From assembly GCA_963752045.1 (NCBI GenBank), contig CAVVWN010000008.1, positions 1,364,001 through 1,428,000 on the forward strand: 64,000 bases of DNA. The letters are read 5' to 3'. Of this stretch, positions 23,968-31,900 are shown one piece after another (positions within the stretch are counted from its first letter, which is position 1; every line of letters begins with the position of its first letter). The position numbers were made by a program, and so were the translations under genes. This stretch comes from DATKDF01 sp963752045 (GTDB taxonomy: Bacteria > Acidobacteriota > Vicinamibacteria > Vicinamibacterales > SCN-69-37). Under the pieces are notes generated by a model, which was given only the letters and a program-made list of their open reading frames with translations, had not been told where the DNA came from and made no database searches.

Positions 23968-26280
23968 GTGCAACGCATACGAACGATAGCCGCGACGCTC
24001 GCGACGATGGCCCTGATCGGATGCGCGGCCGGTAACGCCATCAGCCAGGCGGACCAGGCCGCGAGGGTCGGCGACTGGGACACGGCGGTCGCCTACTACC
24101 GCGAAGCGCTCTTGAAGGATCCCAAGCGGCTCGAGGCCCGGATCAAGCTCGAGCAGGCCACGTTCCAGGCTGCCGCCGCCCACATCGCCCGCGCCCGCGA
24201 CCTCGAAGCGCAGGACTATCTGCCGGGGGCCGCCGCTGAATACCGCCTGGCCGCCGACATCGATCCGTCCAATACGCTGGCCCTCACGAAGGCCATCGCC
24301 CTCGAGCGGCGGATTCGCGACGAGATGGAGGCGACGCGGCCGCGATCGCGAATGGAGGAACTACGTGCGGAGGCGGCCCAGACCTCGCCCTTTCCGACAC
24401 TCGACCCGCGAACGCGGGTGCCGGCAATTCGCTTCCCGAATGCCGCGGTGCGCGACATCCTGCGCACCATCTCGGATTTCACCGGGATCAACGTCACGTA
24501 CGATCAGGGCATGGACAGCTACCTGACGAGGCCGTACTCGATCGACGTGCAGGACGTGCCGCTCGTCGAGGTGCTCAACCAGGTGCTCACGGCGAATCAG
24601 ATGACCTTCAAGGTCGTCAACCAGAAGACGATCTTCGTGTACCCGGACACGCCGCAGAAACGCGCGACCTTCGAGGAAGTGTACGTACAGTCGTTCTACC
24701 TGAGTCACGCCGATGCCACGGAGGTCCAGCAGCTCATCACGCAGATCACCCAGACGGGAGCCGCGACCCGACCCGTCATTCAGCCGCAGAAGGCGGCCAA
24801 CGCCCTCGTCGTGAAAGCGACGCAGCCGGTCCTCGAGGTCATCGCCGACATCATCCGCACCATCGACAAGCCCAAGGCCGAGGTGGTCATCGACATTCAG
24901 ATTCTGGAAGTGGACCGGCAGCGCGCCCGACAGCTCGGGCTCGATCTCGGCAGCTACGCGCTCGGGTTCGCCCTCTCGCCAGGCGGTGTGCCCGGCGAAG
25001 GCGGCGTGGGCATCCCACCGTACACCCTGGACCAGGCCCGCAACGCCACCAGTCAGGACGTGTTCATGAGCGTCCCGTCGGCGCAAATCAAGCTCCTGGA
25101 GTCCGACACCAAAACGAGAGTGCTCGCCAAGCCACAGCTGCGCGGAACGGAAGGCGCGACGCTCTCGCTCAACCTGGGGGACGACATCCCGGTGGCCCAG
25201 ACGACGTTCGGCGCAGTGGCGGCGGGCGGCGTCCAGACGGTACCGCAGACGTCGTACACCTATCGGCGCGTCGGCGTGAACGTCACGATGACGCCGCGCG
25301 TGACCTACAACGACGAGATCATCCTGGATCCGCTGACGGTGGAAAAGAGCGGCCTCGGCGCCAACGTCGACGTGGCCGGCGTGTCCCTGCCGAGCTTCAT
25401 TTCGCGCCAGGCCACGACGGCCATGCGACTCCGAGACGGGGAATCGAACCTGCTGGCCGGCCTGATTCGGGAGGAAGACCGCGAGTTGCTCAAAGGCATC
25501 CCGGGCCTCATGAGCATCCCCGGCATCCGGCGGCTCTTCGGTTCCGAAGACTCTCAGTTTCAGCAGAGTGACATCGTCATGATCGTCACACCGCATATCG
25601 TGCGCACCCGGGAGCTGAACATCGACGACCTCCGGCCGCTGTTCGTCGGCACGGGCACCAACCTCGGCGCCTCACAGCAGCCGCAGCTGATTTCGCCCGG
25701 CGCTCCGCCACCGCCTGGGGAGGCGCCGCCGAGTTCCACGACGGGCGGAGTGACGCCGCCATCTCAGGTGGCGACGCCCCCGGCCGGCGAGGTGCCGCCG
25801 GTTGGCGCCAGGGCCCCGGGCGTCGTGGCGATCGAACCGGTTGGCGTCCAGCCAGCGGCGGCAGGGATCGCGCAATTCTCGCTGGCCGTGCCCCCGGGAG
25901 AACTGCAGGCTGGCGGACCGCCCTACACCGTCCCAATCGCCGTCGCCGGCGTCTCAAGACTGGGGACCGTGGCCGTGACCGTCACCTTCGACCCGAAGCT
26001 CCTGCGGGTCGTGAGCATCACGCAGGGAAGCTTCATGGCTCAGGGCGGCGCCAACGCCGCGTTCACCCCGAAGGTCGACGAGGCCGGTGGACGCATCGAC
26101 CTCGTGGTGACCCGGCCGGGCGACGAGGCTGGCGCCTCCGGCGACGGCCTGCTCGCCGGCCTGGTCTTCGAAGCGGTTGCGGCTGGTTCAACGCAGATCA
26201 CGCTCACGGGTGTGGCAAGTGATCCCGCCGGTCGGCCGCTCGCCGCGCGGTTCGTGCCGGCGTCGGTCACGATCCGATGA
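23968..26280 (+). CDS. pilQ: Secretin (PilQ/GspD family) with C-terminal cohesin-like domain
   Basis: Outer-membrane secretin, about 770 residues. I choose GTG 23968 because AAGGAG stands seven or so bases before it and the product starts with a clean lipoprotein signal (TLATMALIGCAAG); ATG 23929, overlapping the pilP stop, is the alternative. Order: signal and lipobox, TPR-like helical region (residues about 20-120), secretin N domains (VPAIRFPNAAVRDILRTIS; NALVVKATQPVLEVIADII), the secretin core (PQLRGTEGATLSLNLGDDIP, ESNLLAGLIREEDRELLKGI, DIVMIVTPHIVRTR), a Pro-rich linker of about 90 residues, and a C-terminal cohesin-like beta-sandwich (VTVTFDPKLLRVVSITQGSF; GLLAGLVFEAVAAGSTQITL). The extra domain would lie at the cell surface or periplasmic rim. 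Confidence 0.92.
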   Translation: MQRIRTIAATLATMALIGCAAGNAISQADQAARVGDWDTAVAYYREALLKDPKRLEARIKLEQATFQAAAAHIARARDLEAQDYLPGAAAEYRLAADIDPSNTLALTKAIALERRIRDEMEATRPRSRMEELRAEAAQTSPFPTLDPRTRVPAIRFPNAAVRDILRTISDFTGINVTYDQGMDSYLTRPYSIDVQDVPLVEVLNQVLTANQMTFKVVNQKTIFVYPDTPQKRATFEEVYVQSFYLSHADATEVQQLITQITQTGAATRPVIQPQKAANALVVKATQPVLEVIADIIRTIDKPKAEVVIDIQILEVDRQRARQLGLDLGSYALGFALSPGGVPGEGGVGIPPYTLDQARNATSQDVFMSVPSAQIKLLESDTKTRVLAKPQLRGTEGATLSLNLGDDIPVAQTTFGAVAAGGVQTVPQTSYTYRRVGVNVTMTPRVTYNDEIILDPLTVEKSGLGANVDVAGVSLPSFISRQATTAMRLRDGESNLLAGLIREEDRELLKGIPGLMSIPGIRRLFGSEDSQFQQSDIVMIVTPHIVRTRELNIDDLRPLFVGTGTNLGASQQPQLISPGAPPPPGEAPPSSTTGGVTPPSQVATPPAGEVPPVGARAPGVVAIEPVGVQPAAAGIAQFSLAVPPGELQAGGPPYTVPIAVAGVSRLGTVAVTVTFDPKLLRVVSITQGSFMAQGGANAAFTPKVDEAGGRIDLVVTRPGDEAGASGDGLLAGLVFEAVAAGSTQITLTGVASDPAGRPLAARFVPASVTIR

Positions 26281-26284
26281 GCGA

Positions 26285-26333
26285 GTTAGTGAATGAGTGA
26301 ATTAGTGAATGAATGGAAGAATGAGTGAATGAG
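26285..26333. repeat. AT-rich degenerate short tandem repeat between secretin and pseudopilin
   Basis: About 49 bases built from variants of AGTGAAT(G/T), e.g. TTAGTGAATGAGTGAATTAG, repeated with slips of 4 to 8 bases. It is clearly more AT-rich than its surroundings. The repeat contains the only visible ribosome-binding-like sequence (GGAAG, 26315-26319) and the GTG start at 26325 of the next gene, so slippage would change start context. Confidence 0.75.
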
Positions 26334-26867
26334 CCGATGACCAGACGCGTGTCCAGCTGCGAATCGATCGGGCCGATGGGCCCTGTGCGGCGCCTGTTAT
26401 CGCGGTCGTCATCCGGGTTCACGTTCATCGAGTTGCTCGTGGCCACGGCCGTGATCGCGGTGCTCGCGTCAGCCGCGTTGCCGCTGGCACGCGTGTCGAT
26501 CCAGCGCCAGCGCGAGCTCGAGCTCAAGCGCTCGCTGCGGGAGATGCGGACCGCCATCGACCAGTTCAAGGACTGGGCCGACGCCGGGCGCATTTCGAAT
26601 ACGGAGCTCCAATTCGGGAGCGAGAACTACCCGCCGAATCTCCAGGTGCTCGTCGACGGGGTCACGCTCGCAAACGACGCCAGCGGCATGCGGAAGAAGT
26701 TCCTGCGACGGATACCCATCGACCCGATGACCGGCACGACCGATTGGGCCTTGCGGTCCTATAACGACAGCCCGGATTCGCGCGCCTGGGGCGGCCAGAA
26801 TGTCTTCGACGTCCGCACGAAACACGAGGGCACGGCGCTCGACGGGACGAAGTACAGGGACTGGTGA
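26325..26867 (+). CDS. Type II secretion-like pseudopilin (prepilin-type N-terminal methylation motif)
   Basis: About 180 residues from GTG 26325, or 176 from ATG 26337. A long basic leader is followed by a prepilin peptidase site and helix (SSGFTFIELLVATAVIAVLA): cleavage after Gly, Glu at position +5. The periplasmic domain has the GspG-like end NVFDVRTKHEGTALDGTKY. It is probably a minor pseudopilin or core pseudopilin of the machine. The 26-residue or so leader is longer than usual for GspG. Its stop overlaps the next gene as GTGA. The leader length depends on which start is used, and the start lies in a slippage-prone repeat. Confidence 0.88.
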   Translation: MNEPMTRRVSSCESIGPMGPVRRLLSRSSSGFTFIELLVATAVIAVLASAALPLARVSIQRQRELELKRSLREMRTAIDQFKDWADAGRISNTELQFGSENYPPNLQVLVDGVTLANDASGMRKKFLRRIPIDPMTGTTDWALRSYNDSPDSRAWGGQNVFDVRTKHEGTALDGTKYRDW

Positions 26868-27283
26868 CCGCCATGCTGCACCGACTCCGGCGGCGCGAGG
26901 ACGGGTTCACGCTCATCGAGCTGTTCGTCGTGCTGTCGATCATCGTCATCCTCGCGACACTGGCCATGAACCAGTATCGCAATACCATCCACTACGCGAA
27001 GGAAGCCGCCCTTCGTTCCGATCTCTTCCTGATGCGCGACGCCATCGACCAGTACTACGCCGACAAGGGTCGCTATCCTGACTCGCTGCAGACGCTGGTG
27101 TCGGAGAGCTACATTCGGGCCGTGCCGCGCGACCCCTTCACGAACTCGAGCGACACGTGGATCACCGTGCCGGCCGATCCGGAGCCTGGGACCGGCTCGA
27201 CGAGCCCGGGCATCTACGACGTGAAGAGCGGCTCGCCCGACGTGGCCATGGACGGGAGCCGTTACGGGGACTGGCGCCCATGA
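26864..27283 (+). CDS. Type II secretion-like major pseudopilin (GspG family)
   Basis: 139 residues from GTG 26864 (overlapping the previous stop), or 136 from ATG 26873. Prepilin leader with cleavage site DGFTLIELFVVLSIIVILA, Glu at +5, then the N-terminal alpha-helix (NQYRNTIHYAKEAALRSDLF) and the GspG signature: AIDQYYADKGRYPDSLQTLV, the RAVPRDPFTNSSDTW turn, and the calcium-loop-like end VKSGSPDVAMDGSRYGDW. The fit to GspG/PulG is better than to PilA. It overlaps both neighbours by four bases or so. Confidence 0.9.
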   Translation: MTAMLHRLRRREDGFTLIELFVVLSIIVILATLAMNQYRNTIHYAKEAALRSDLFLMRDAIDQYYADKGRYPDSLQTLVSESYIRAVPRDPFTNSSDTWITVPADPEPGTGSTSPGIYDVKSGSPDVAMDGSRYGDWRP

Positions 27284-28002
27284 GCGAGGGACCGCACCTC
27301 GGCGAGAGCCGACCGCGGCTGTCGCGAACGGTCGGCGACGAGGGGTTCCTGATGGTGGCGCTCCTCATTGGCATGGCGGTAACCGCCGTGTGGATGAGCG
27401 CCCTGCTGCCGACATGGCGGCAGCAGGCCCAGCGCCAGCGCGAAGACGACCTCATCTTCCGGGGCGAACAGTACGCGCGGGCCATCGCGTTGTTTGCGAC
27501 GAAGAACAACGGCGCGCTTCCCACCAGCATCGATGACCTCGTTCAGCAGCGCTACCTCCGGCGGAAGTGGAAAGACCCGATGACGGGCAAGGACTTCATG
27601 CTGCTCGGGAGCGGCGCCGTCACGACGCCAGGACCCGGCAGGGCCGGTGGGACGCCGTCGCCGCCGCAGACGAGCGGACTGGCCGCGGCCGGCATCCGAG
27701 GCGTCTACAGCGAGAGCACAGACACGTCGATCCGCATCTACAACAACGCCCAGCAGTACAACCAGTGGATCTTCGACTACCAGGCGGCTCTCCTGCGCAT
27801 GGGCCGTATTGGCGGGCCAGGAGCGGCCGGGCCGGGCGGCCGGGGAGGGCCGGGCGCGGGGCGCGGCGGAGCGAGGGGCGGCACGGACGTGCGCCCCGGC
27901 GGCCGCGGTGGCGATGGGGCTCCGCCGGGCGCGAGACGCGGGACGCCACCCCCTGGCGGCACCGGACGCGGCGGTCTCTCCGGTCGCGGCGCAGGCTCCT
28001 AG
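27280..28002 (+). CDS. Pseudopilin-like protein with Gly/Arg/Pro-rich C-terminal tail
   Basis: 240 residues from ATG 27280 (ATGA overlap). The N-terminus resembles a pseudopilin (DEGFLMVALLIGMAVTAVWM) but lacks the canonical Glu at +5, having Val or Ala in that area, so processing by the prepilin peptidase is uncertain. A helical domain follows (RQQAQRQREDDLIFRGEQYA, ALPTSIDDLVQQRYLRRKWK). From about residue 180 to the end the chain is nearly all Gly, Arg, Pro and Ala with RGG-like units (GGRGGPGAGRGGARGG). Similar GspG-neighbour proteins with a PMTGKDF motif occur in related bacteria. It converges on the serine hydrolase with eight bases between. Confidence 0.78.
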   Translation: MSEGPHLGESRPRLSRTVGDEGFLMVALLIGMAVTAVWMSALLPTWRQQAQRQREDDLIFRGEQYARAIALFATKNNGALPTSIDDLVQQRYLRRKWKDPMTGKDFMLLGSGAVTTPGPGRAGGTPSPPQTSGLAAAGIRGVYSESTDTSIRIYNNAQQYNQWIFDYQAALLRMGRIGGPGAAGPGGRGGPGAGRGGARGGTDVRPGGRGGDGAPPGARRGTPPPGGTGRGGLSGRGAGS

Positions 28003-28010
28003 GTCTGCAA

Positions 28011-29105
28011 TCAGCCGTCGCCGGGCTCGCCGGCGAACCCGGCAACGACTGCGTCGTGAATCCCGGGCCGCATCGCCGGCCACTTGTCGTTGGCGCGCGT
28101 CGGATGGACGCGATTGGCCAGCAAGGCGATGTAGAGGTCGAGCGCAGGGTCTATCCAGAGGGATGTGCCGGTGAAACCCGTGTGTCCAATCGCGCGCGTG
28201 GTGAGCTTCGTTCCGCAGGAGGACGTCGGCAGCATGGTGTCCCACCCGAGCGCGCGAGAGCTTCCGGGCACCGACGACCGCCGCGTGAACTCCACAATGA
28301 CGTCGGGAGTCCCGAGAACGGTCGGCTCCTCGAACGTCGCGAGCACGAGGCGAGCGAACGCGCCGACGTCCTGCACGGTGCCGAACAGGCCGGCGTGCGC
28401 GGCGATGCCTCCGAGGAGCGCCGCGTTCTCGTCGTGCACTTCGCCCTGCAGCATCCGCCCCCGCCAGGGGTCGAATTCCGTTGGCGCGATGCCCTCCCTG
28501 AGCACGGGGCCGGGATTGAAGCCCAGTGTTGGGCCGAGCGACGCGCGAATCGGATCGAAGAGCGCGTCAAGCGATTGCCCGAGCGCCCTCGCCATGAGAA
28601 GGCCGAGCAGGATGAAGCCCACATCGGAGTACACCGCTGCACGACCGGGAGGCTGGTCGAGCGGTAGGACGCAAATCGCCGCTTCGACCTCGCCCGAGGC
28701 CGAGACTTCACGCCAGAACGGATGGTGCGCTGGCAGGCCGGACGAGTGATCCAGAAGGTGTCGGACGGTCACGCGGGCGCGTTCCGGCCCGCGCCATGCG
28801 GGTGCCAGATCAGCTACGGGCTGCTCGAGGTCCAGGAGGCCGGCGGCCACGGCGCGCATGGCGATCGATGAGGTGGCAATGACCTTGGTGAGCGAGGCGA
28901 GGTCGAAGATTGTGTCCTGCGTGGTCTGCGCGGCACTTGGGTCATAGCGGAGTTGTCCGAACGCCTCACGCCAGAGCACGCCGGCGCGCCGGCCGACTTC
29001 GACCGCCACGGCAGGCGTCGCCCGCTCTGTCACGGCCAGTCGGAGCAGTGCCCGAGCGCCGGCGGGCCGGCCATCAGCGACAGGGTTACCGGCTGCGGTG
29101 GTCAT
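28011..29105 (-). CDS. Serine hydrolase, class C beta-lactamase fold (AmiE/YbbE-like)
   Basis: 364 residues from ATG 29105 (MTTAAGNPVADGRPAGARA). The SxxK nucleophile motif is in FDLASLTKVIATSS; the YxN-like element is VYSDVGFILLGLLMA; the third motif is near IGHTGFTGTSLW (HTG). The HLLDHSSGLPAH segment is typical of family S12 and esterase-like members. There is no signal peptide, so it acts in the cytoplasm or is exported unusually. In Bacillus subtilis a related enzyme, AmiE (YbbE), is an N-acetylmuramyl-L-alanine amidase encoded next to murQ. The murQ gene lies three genes upstream here, so a role in muropeptide breakdown is a reasonable inference. The start overlaps the symporter stop by 20 bases. 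Confidence 0.88.
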   Translation of the reverse strand: MTTAAGNPVADGRPAGARALLRLAVTERATPAVAVEVGRRAGVLWREAFGQLRYDPSAAQTTQDTIFDLASLTKVIATSSIAMRAVAAGLLDLEQPVADLAPAWRGPERARVTVRHLLDHSSGLPAHHPFWREVSASGEVEAAICVLPLDQPPGRAAVYSDVGFILLGLLMARALGQSLDALFDPIRASLGPTLGFNPGPVLREGIAPTEFDPWRGRMLQGEVHDENAALLGGIAAHAGLFGTVQDVGAFARLVLATFEEPTVLGTPDVIVEFTRRSSVPGSSRALGWDTMLPTSSCGTKLTTRAIGHTGFTGTSLWIDPALDLYIALLANRVHPTRANDKWPAMRPGIHDAVVAGFAGEPGDG

Positions 29106-30579
29106 GATCCAGCCAGAAAGACGCGACCCACCCGGCACCGAACGTGACAGCCGACCCCACGAGCACGTACCACTGCCACGAGACGGCGGTCCCGGTCTTG
29201 ACGGCGAGCATTACGATCGTGCCGGCCGTCACGCCCAGGAGCGCCCCACGCTGGCCGACGCGACGGGTGAGCGTGCCGAGGAGGAACAGGCCGAGAATCA
29301 GGCCGCTCGTGAACGCGGCCAATCCAAGAACTTCGTCGACGACTCGCCGCGAGAGTTCGATGGCCGCAAGCGCCGCCGCAGCCTGCAGGGCGGCGAACAC
29401 CACGGTGAGCGCGCGCGAGCGCGTGAGTTGCTGCCGACTCGACAGTCGTTCGCCAGCGAGCGGCAGCCAGAAGTCGCCCATCGCGGCCGCTGATGACGAG
29501 TTGAGCGACGAGGATAGCGTCGACATCGCCGCCGCCAGAATGGCCGCCAGGACGAGGCCCACCAGGCCGACCGGCAGGTGATTGACGATGAAGTGGGGGA
29601 AGACCCGGTCTGTCGCGACCTGGCCCGCGACGGTGAAGGCGGTCATTTCGTCCGGCGCCACCTGCGTGTAGAAAGCGAACAGCATCGTGCCGATGGCAAG
29701 GAAGAGCGCAAACTGGACGAGGACGACGACGCCGCTCGCAAGCAGGGCGATGCGGGCATCACGGATCGACCGTGCCGACAGGTAGCGTTGCACCATCATC
29801 TGATCGGTGCCATGGGTGGCCGTGGTCAGGAACATGCCACCGATGACGCCTGACCAGAAGGTGTAGCTCTCGGTGAGATCCCAGCTGAAGTTCGTCACCC
29901 GGAACTTGTCGAGCGGTTCGGCCGCTGCCACGACTCCGCTCCAGCCGCCCGGGATGTCCCCGAGCAGAATCGCCGCGGCGCTGACGGCACCGACCAGATA
30001 GACGCCCAGCTGAACCACGTCGGTCCAGACGACGGCCGTCATGCCCCCGGCGTACGTGTAGAGCACGGTCAGCGCACTGATGGCCAGAATCGAGGCCACG
30101 AGGAGGTCGGTCTGCCGCCCCCCGAGCGTACCAGTCGACTCGAGCAGGGCCGCCAGTACGAGCGCGGTCGCAAACAGTCGGAAGCCGTCGGCGAGCGTCC
30201 GCGTCACGAGGAACACGCCGGAGGCAAGGCGGCGCGTCGGTCCTCCGAAGCGTTCGCCGAGGAGCGCGTACACAGTGAGCACGTCGCCCCGGAAGAGCCC
30301 GGGCATCAGAACCACAGAGACGACGATCCGTCCGAGCAGGTAGCCGAAGACGAGTTGGAGAAAGGTGTAGTTGCCGGCGAAGGCGACGCCGGGGACGCTG
30401 ATGAAGGTCACCGTGCTCGTCTCGGTGGCGACGATCGAGCCGAGGATGGCCCACGCCGGCAGCCGGTGCCCGCTGATGAAGTAGTCCTGAACGGTACGCT
30501 GCGAGCGGCCCACAAGGAAGCCAAAGGTGACGACCCCCGCCAGGTAGGTGACGAGGACAATCGCATCGGCCGGGTGCAT
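29086..30579 (-). CDS. Sodium:solute symporter (SSS family)
   Basis: 497 residues, about 13 predicted membrane helices. Family features are the N-terminal GRSQRTVQDYFISGHRLPAW, the GSIVATETSTVTFISVPG helix, and ATHGTDQMMVQRYLSARS, all typical of SSS transporters. The substrate cannot be read from sequence; SSS members carry sugars, sialic acid, amino acids and vitamins. Its place between a GHL10 hydrolase and a serine hydrolase, in an operon led by murQ, suggests N-acetylmuramic acid or a muropeptide. I recall a Tannerella forsythia MurNAc transporter (MurT) assigned to this superfamily, but could not check it. It starts two bases after the GHL10 stop. Confidence 0.94.
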   Translation of the reverse strand: MHPADAIVLVTYLAGVVTFGFLVGRSQRTVQDYFISGHRLPAWAILGSIVATETSTVTFISVPGVAFAGNYTFLQLVFGYLLGRIVVSVVLMPGLFRGDVLTVYALLGERFGGPTRRLASGVFLVTRTLADGFRLFATALVLAALLESTGTLGGRQTDLLVASILAISALTVLYTYAGGMTAVVWTDVVQLGVYLVGAVSAAAILLGDIPGGWSGVVAAAEPLDKFRVTNFSWDLTESYTFWSGVIGGMFLTTATHGTDQMMVQRYLSARSIRDARIALLASGVVVLVQFALFLAIGTMLFAFYTQVAPDEMTAFTVAGQVATDRVFPHFIVNHLPVGLVGLVLAAILAAAMSTLSSSLNSSSAAAMGDFWLPLAGERLSSRQQLTRSRALTVVFAALQAAAALAAIELSRRVVDEVLGLAAFTSGLILGLFLLGTLTRRVGQRGALLGVTAGTIVMLAVKTGTAVSWQWYVLVGSAVTFGAGWVASFWLDHDHRSR

Positions 30580-30581
30580 GC

Positions 30582-31836
30582 TCAGCGGGCTGGAAGGGAG
30601 ACGGCGTCGTCGAGAAGGGCGGGGCGCAGCAGGCTGAGGTACCGGGCGCCACCGTCGCGTTGGCTCGCCAGGCTGTCATAGGAGAACACCGCCACGCCGG
30701 CCGCCCCTCCGTCGCGGGCGAGCCGCACGTGGGCCGATGTCTCGGCGGCGGTCAGACGATACGCGCCGATGCCAACCCAGACCGGGCGGTCGCCGGCCGA
30801 CGCCCGCACCGACGCCACCTGCCGGGCGAACGTGCCGGCATCGGTCGTGTAGGCCATGGGGCAGATCGCGTCGACGAGCCCGTCGCGTGCCCAGGCCGCC
30901 CAATCCTGTCCCTTCCGACTGCGGGCTTCGGCGGCGTCGGGCACGACGGCCACCGATACCGGTGTGCCCGGGCGAACCTGGTCGACGGTCGCGACGATGC
31001 GTTCCACGAGTTCGGTCAGCCGGTCACGCCGGAACGTCGCCCACGTCTCCGGCAGGTACGTGGTCCAGGCCGTCGGATCGCGTCTGGCGGCGGCGTCGAG
31101 GCGGGTTCGTTCCTCGGCCGACGAGAAGGGCAGTCGGCTGGCGCGAAACTCGGCGAGCGCCGCGGCGCTGAAATCGAACGTCTCGTCGGGGTAGCGAATG
31201 TAGTCGAGATGGATGCCGTCGAGCGGGTACGACTCGACGAGCTCCCGAATGACACCGACCGAGTAGGCTTGGGCATCAGTCGATACAGGCGACACGTACA
31301 GGCCCTCGACCGCGTCTGCTTCGCGCCGGGTCCACCGGGCAAGTTCCGCGAGGTAGGCGGGGGAGTCTCGGCGCGATCTTCGACAGGGCATCGGCGAGCT
31401 CGCGCGGCACCATCAACCATTCCGGATGCCTGCGCACGACGTGTTGGCTCGATCGCGGCAGCGCAGCCGCGCTGGCCACGAGATTGACGTTCACCCAGGC
31501 GTGGACGGCGAGGCCGGCTTCGTGGCCAAGTCCGATCGCCAGGGCGAGCGGGTCGAAGTCGTCAGGGAGACCCGAGGCTCGTGGGTCGACGGCGCTCGTG
31601 TAGAAAGCCTCACCCCGGCCGCGGACCTGCAGGAGTACGGTGTTGAACCCGGCGGACGACACCATCTTGACCATCGAGCGAACCGACTCCGGGGAGGTGA
31701 GCGTCGACCGCAGCACCCAGACCGCCCGGATGCTCTGGTTGGTCGTGGCCACCTGCGGCGGGTCGGCTGACCGTGCCAGCCCGGTGAGCGCCATCACCAG
31801 GACGGCGCATGCGATGAGCCACGGTTTCGATCTCAT
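30582..31836 (-). CDS. Exported glycosyl hydrolase-like protein (GHL10 family), with frameshift
   Basis: About 417 residues once one surplus base is removed. ATG 31836 gives a signal peptide (KPWLIACAVLVMALTGLARS) and the GHL10 N-terminus (IRAVWVLRSTLTSPESV, AGFNTVLLQVRGRGEAFY, HAWVNVNLVAS, HPEWLMVPRE). The frame breaks near 31365-31395, in or beside a run of five C, and resumes at DSPAYLAELARWTRREADAV then YPLDGIHLDYIRYPDE, the family's signature strand. GHL10 enzymes have a TIM barrel and act on glycans; substrates of most are unknown. Neighbours suggest peptidoglycan. If the break is real the gene is inactivated. It lies 64 bases after murQ and two bases before the symporter. Confidence 0.85.
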
Positions 31837-31900
31837 TGGAAAAGAAGCCTCCCGGCAGGCCTTCAACACTCTATCGACCGGAGGTGCGAATGTCTTGAGC

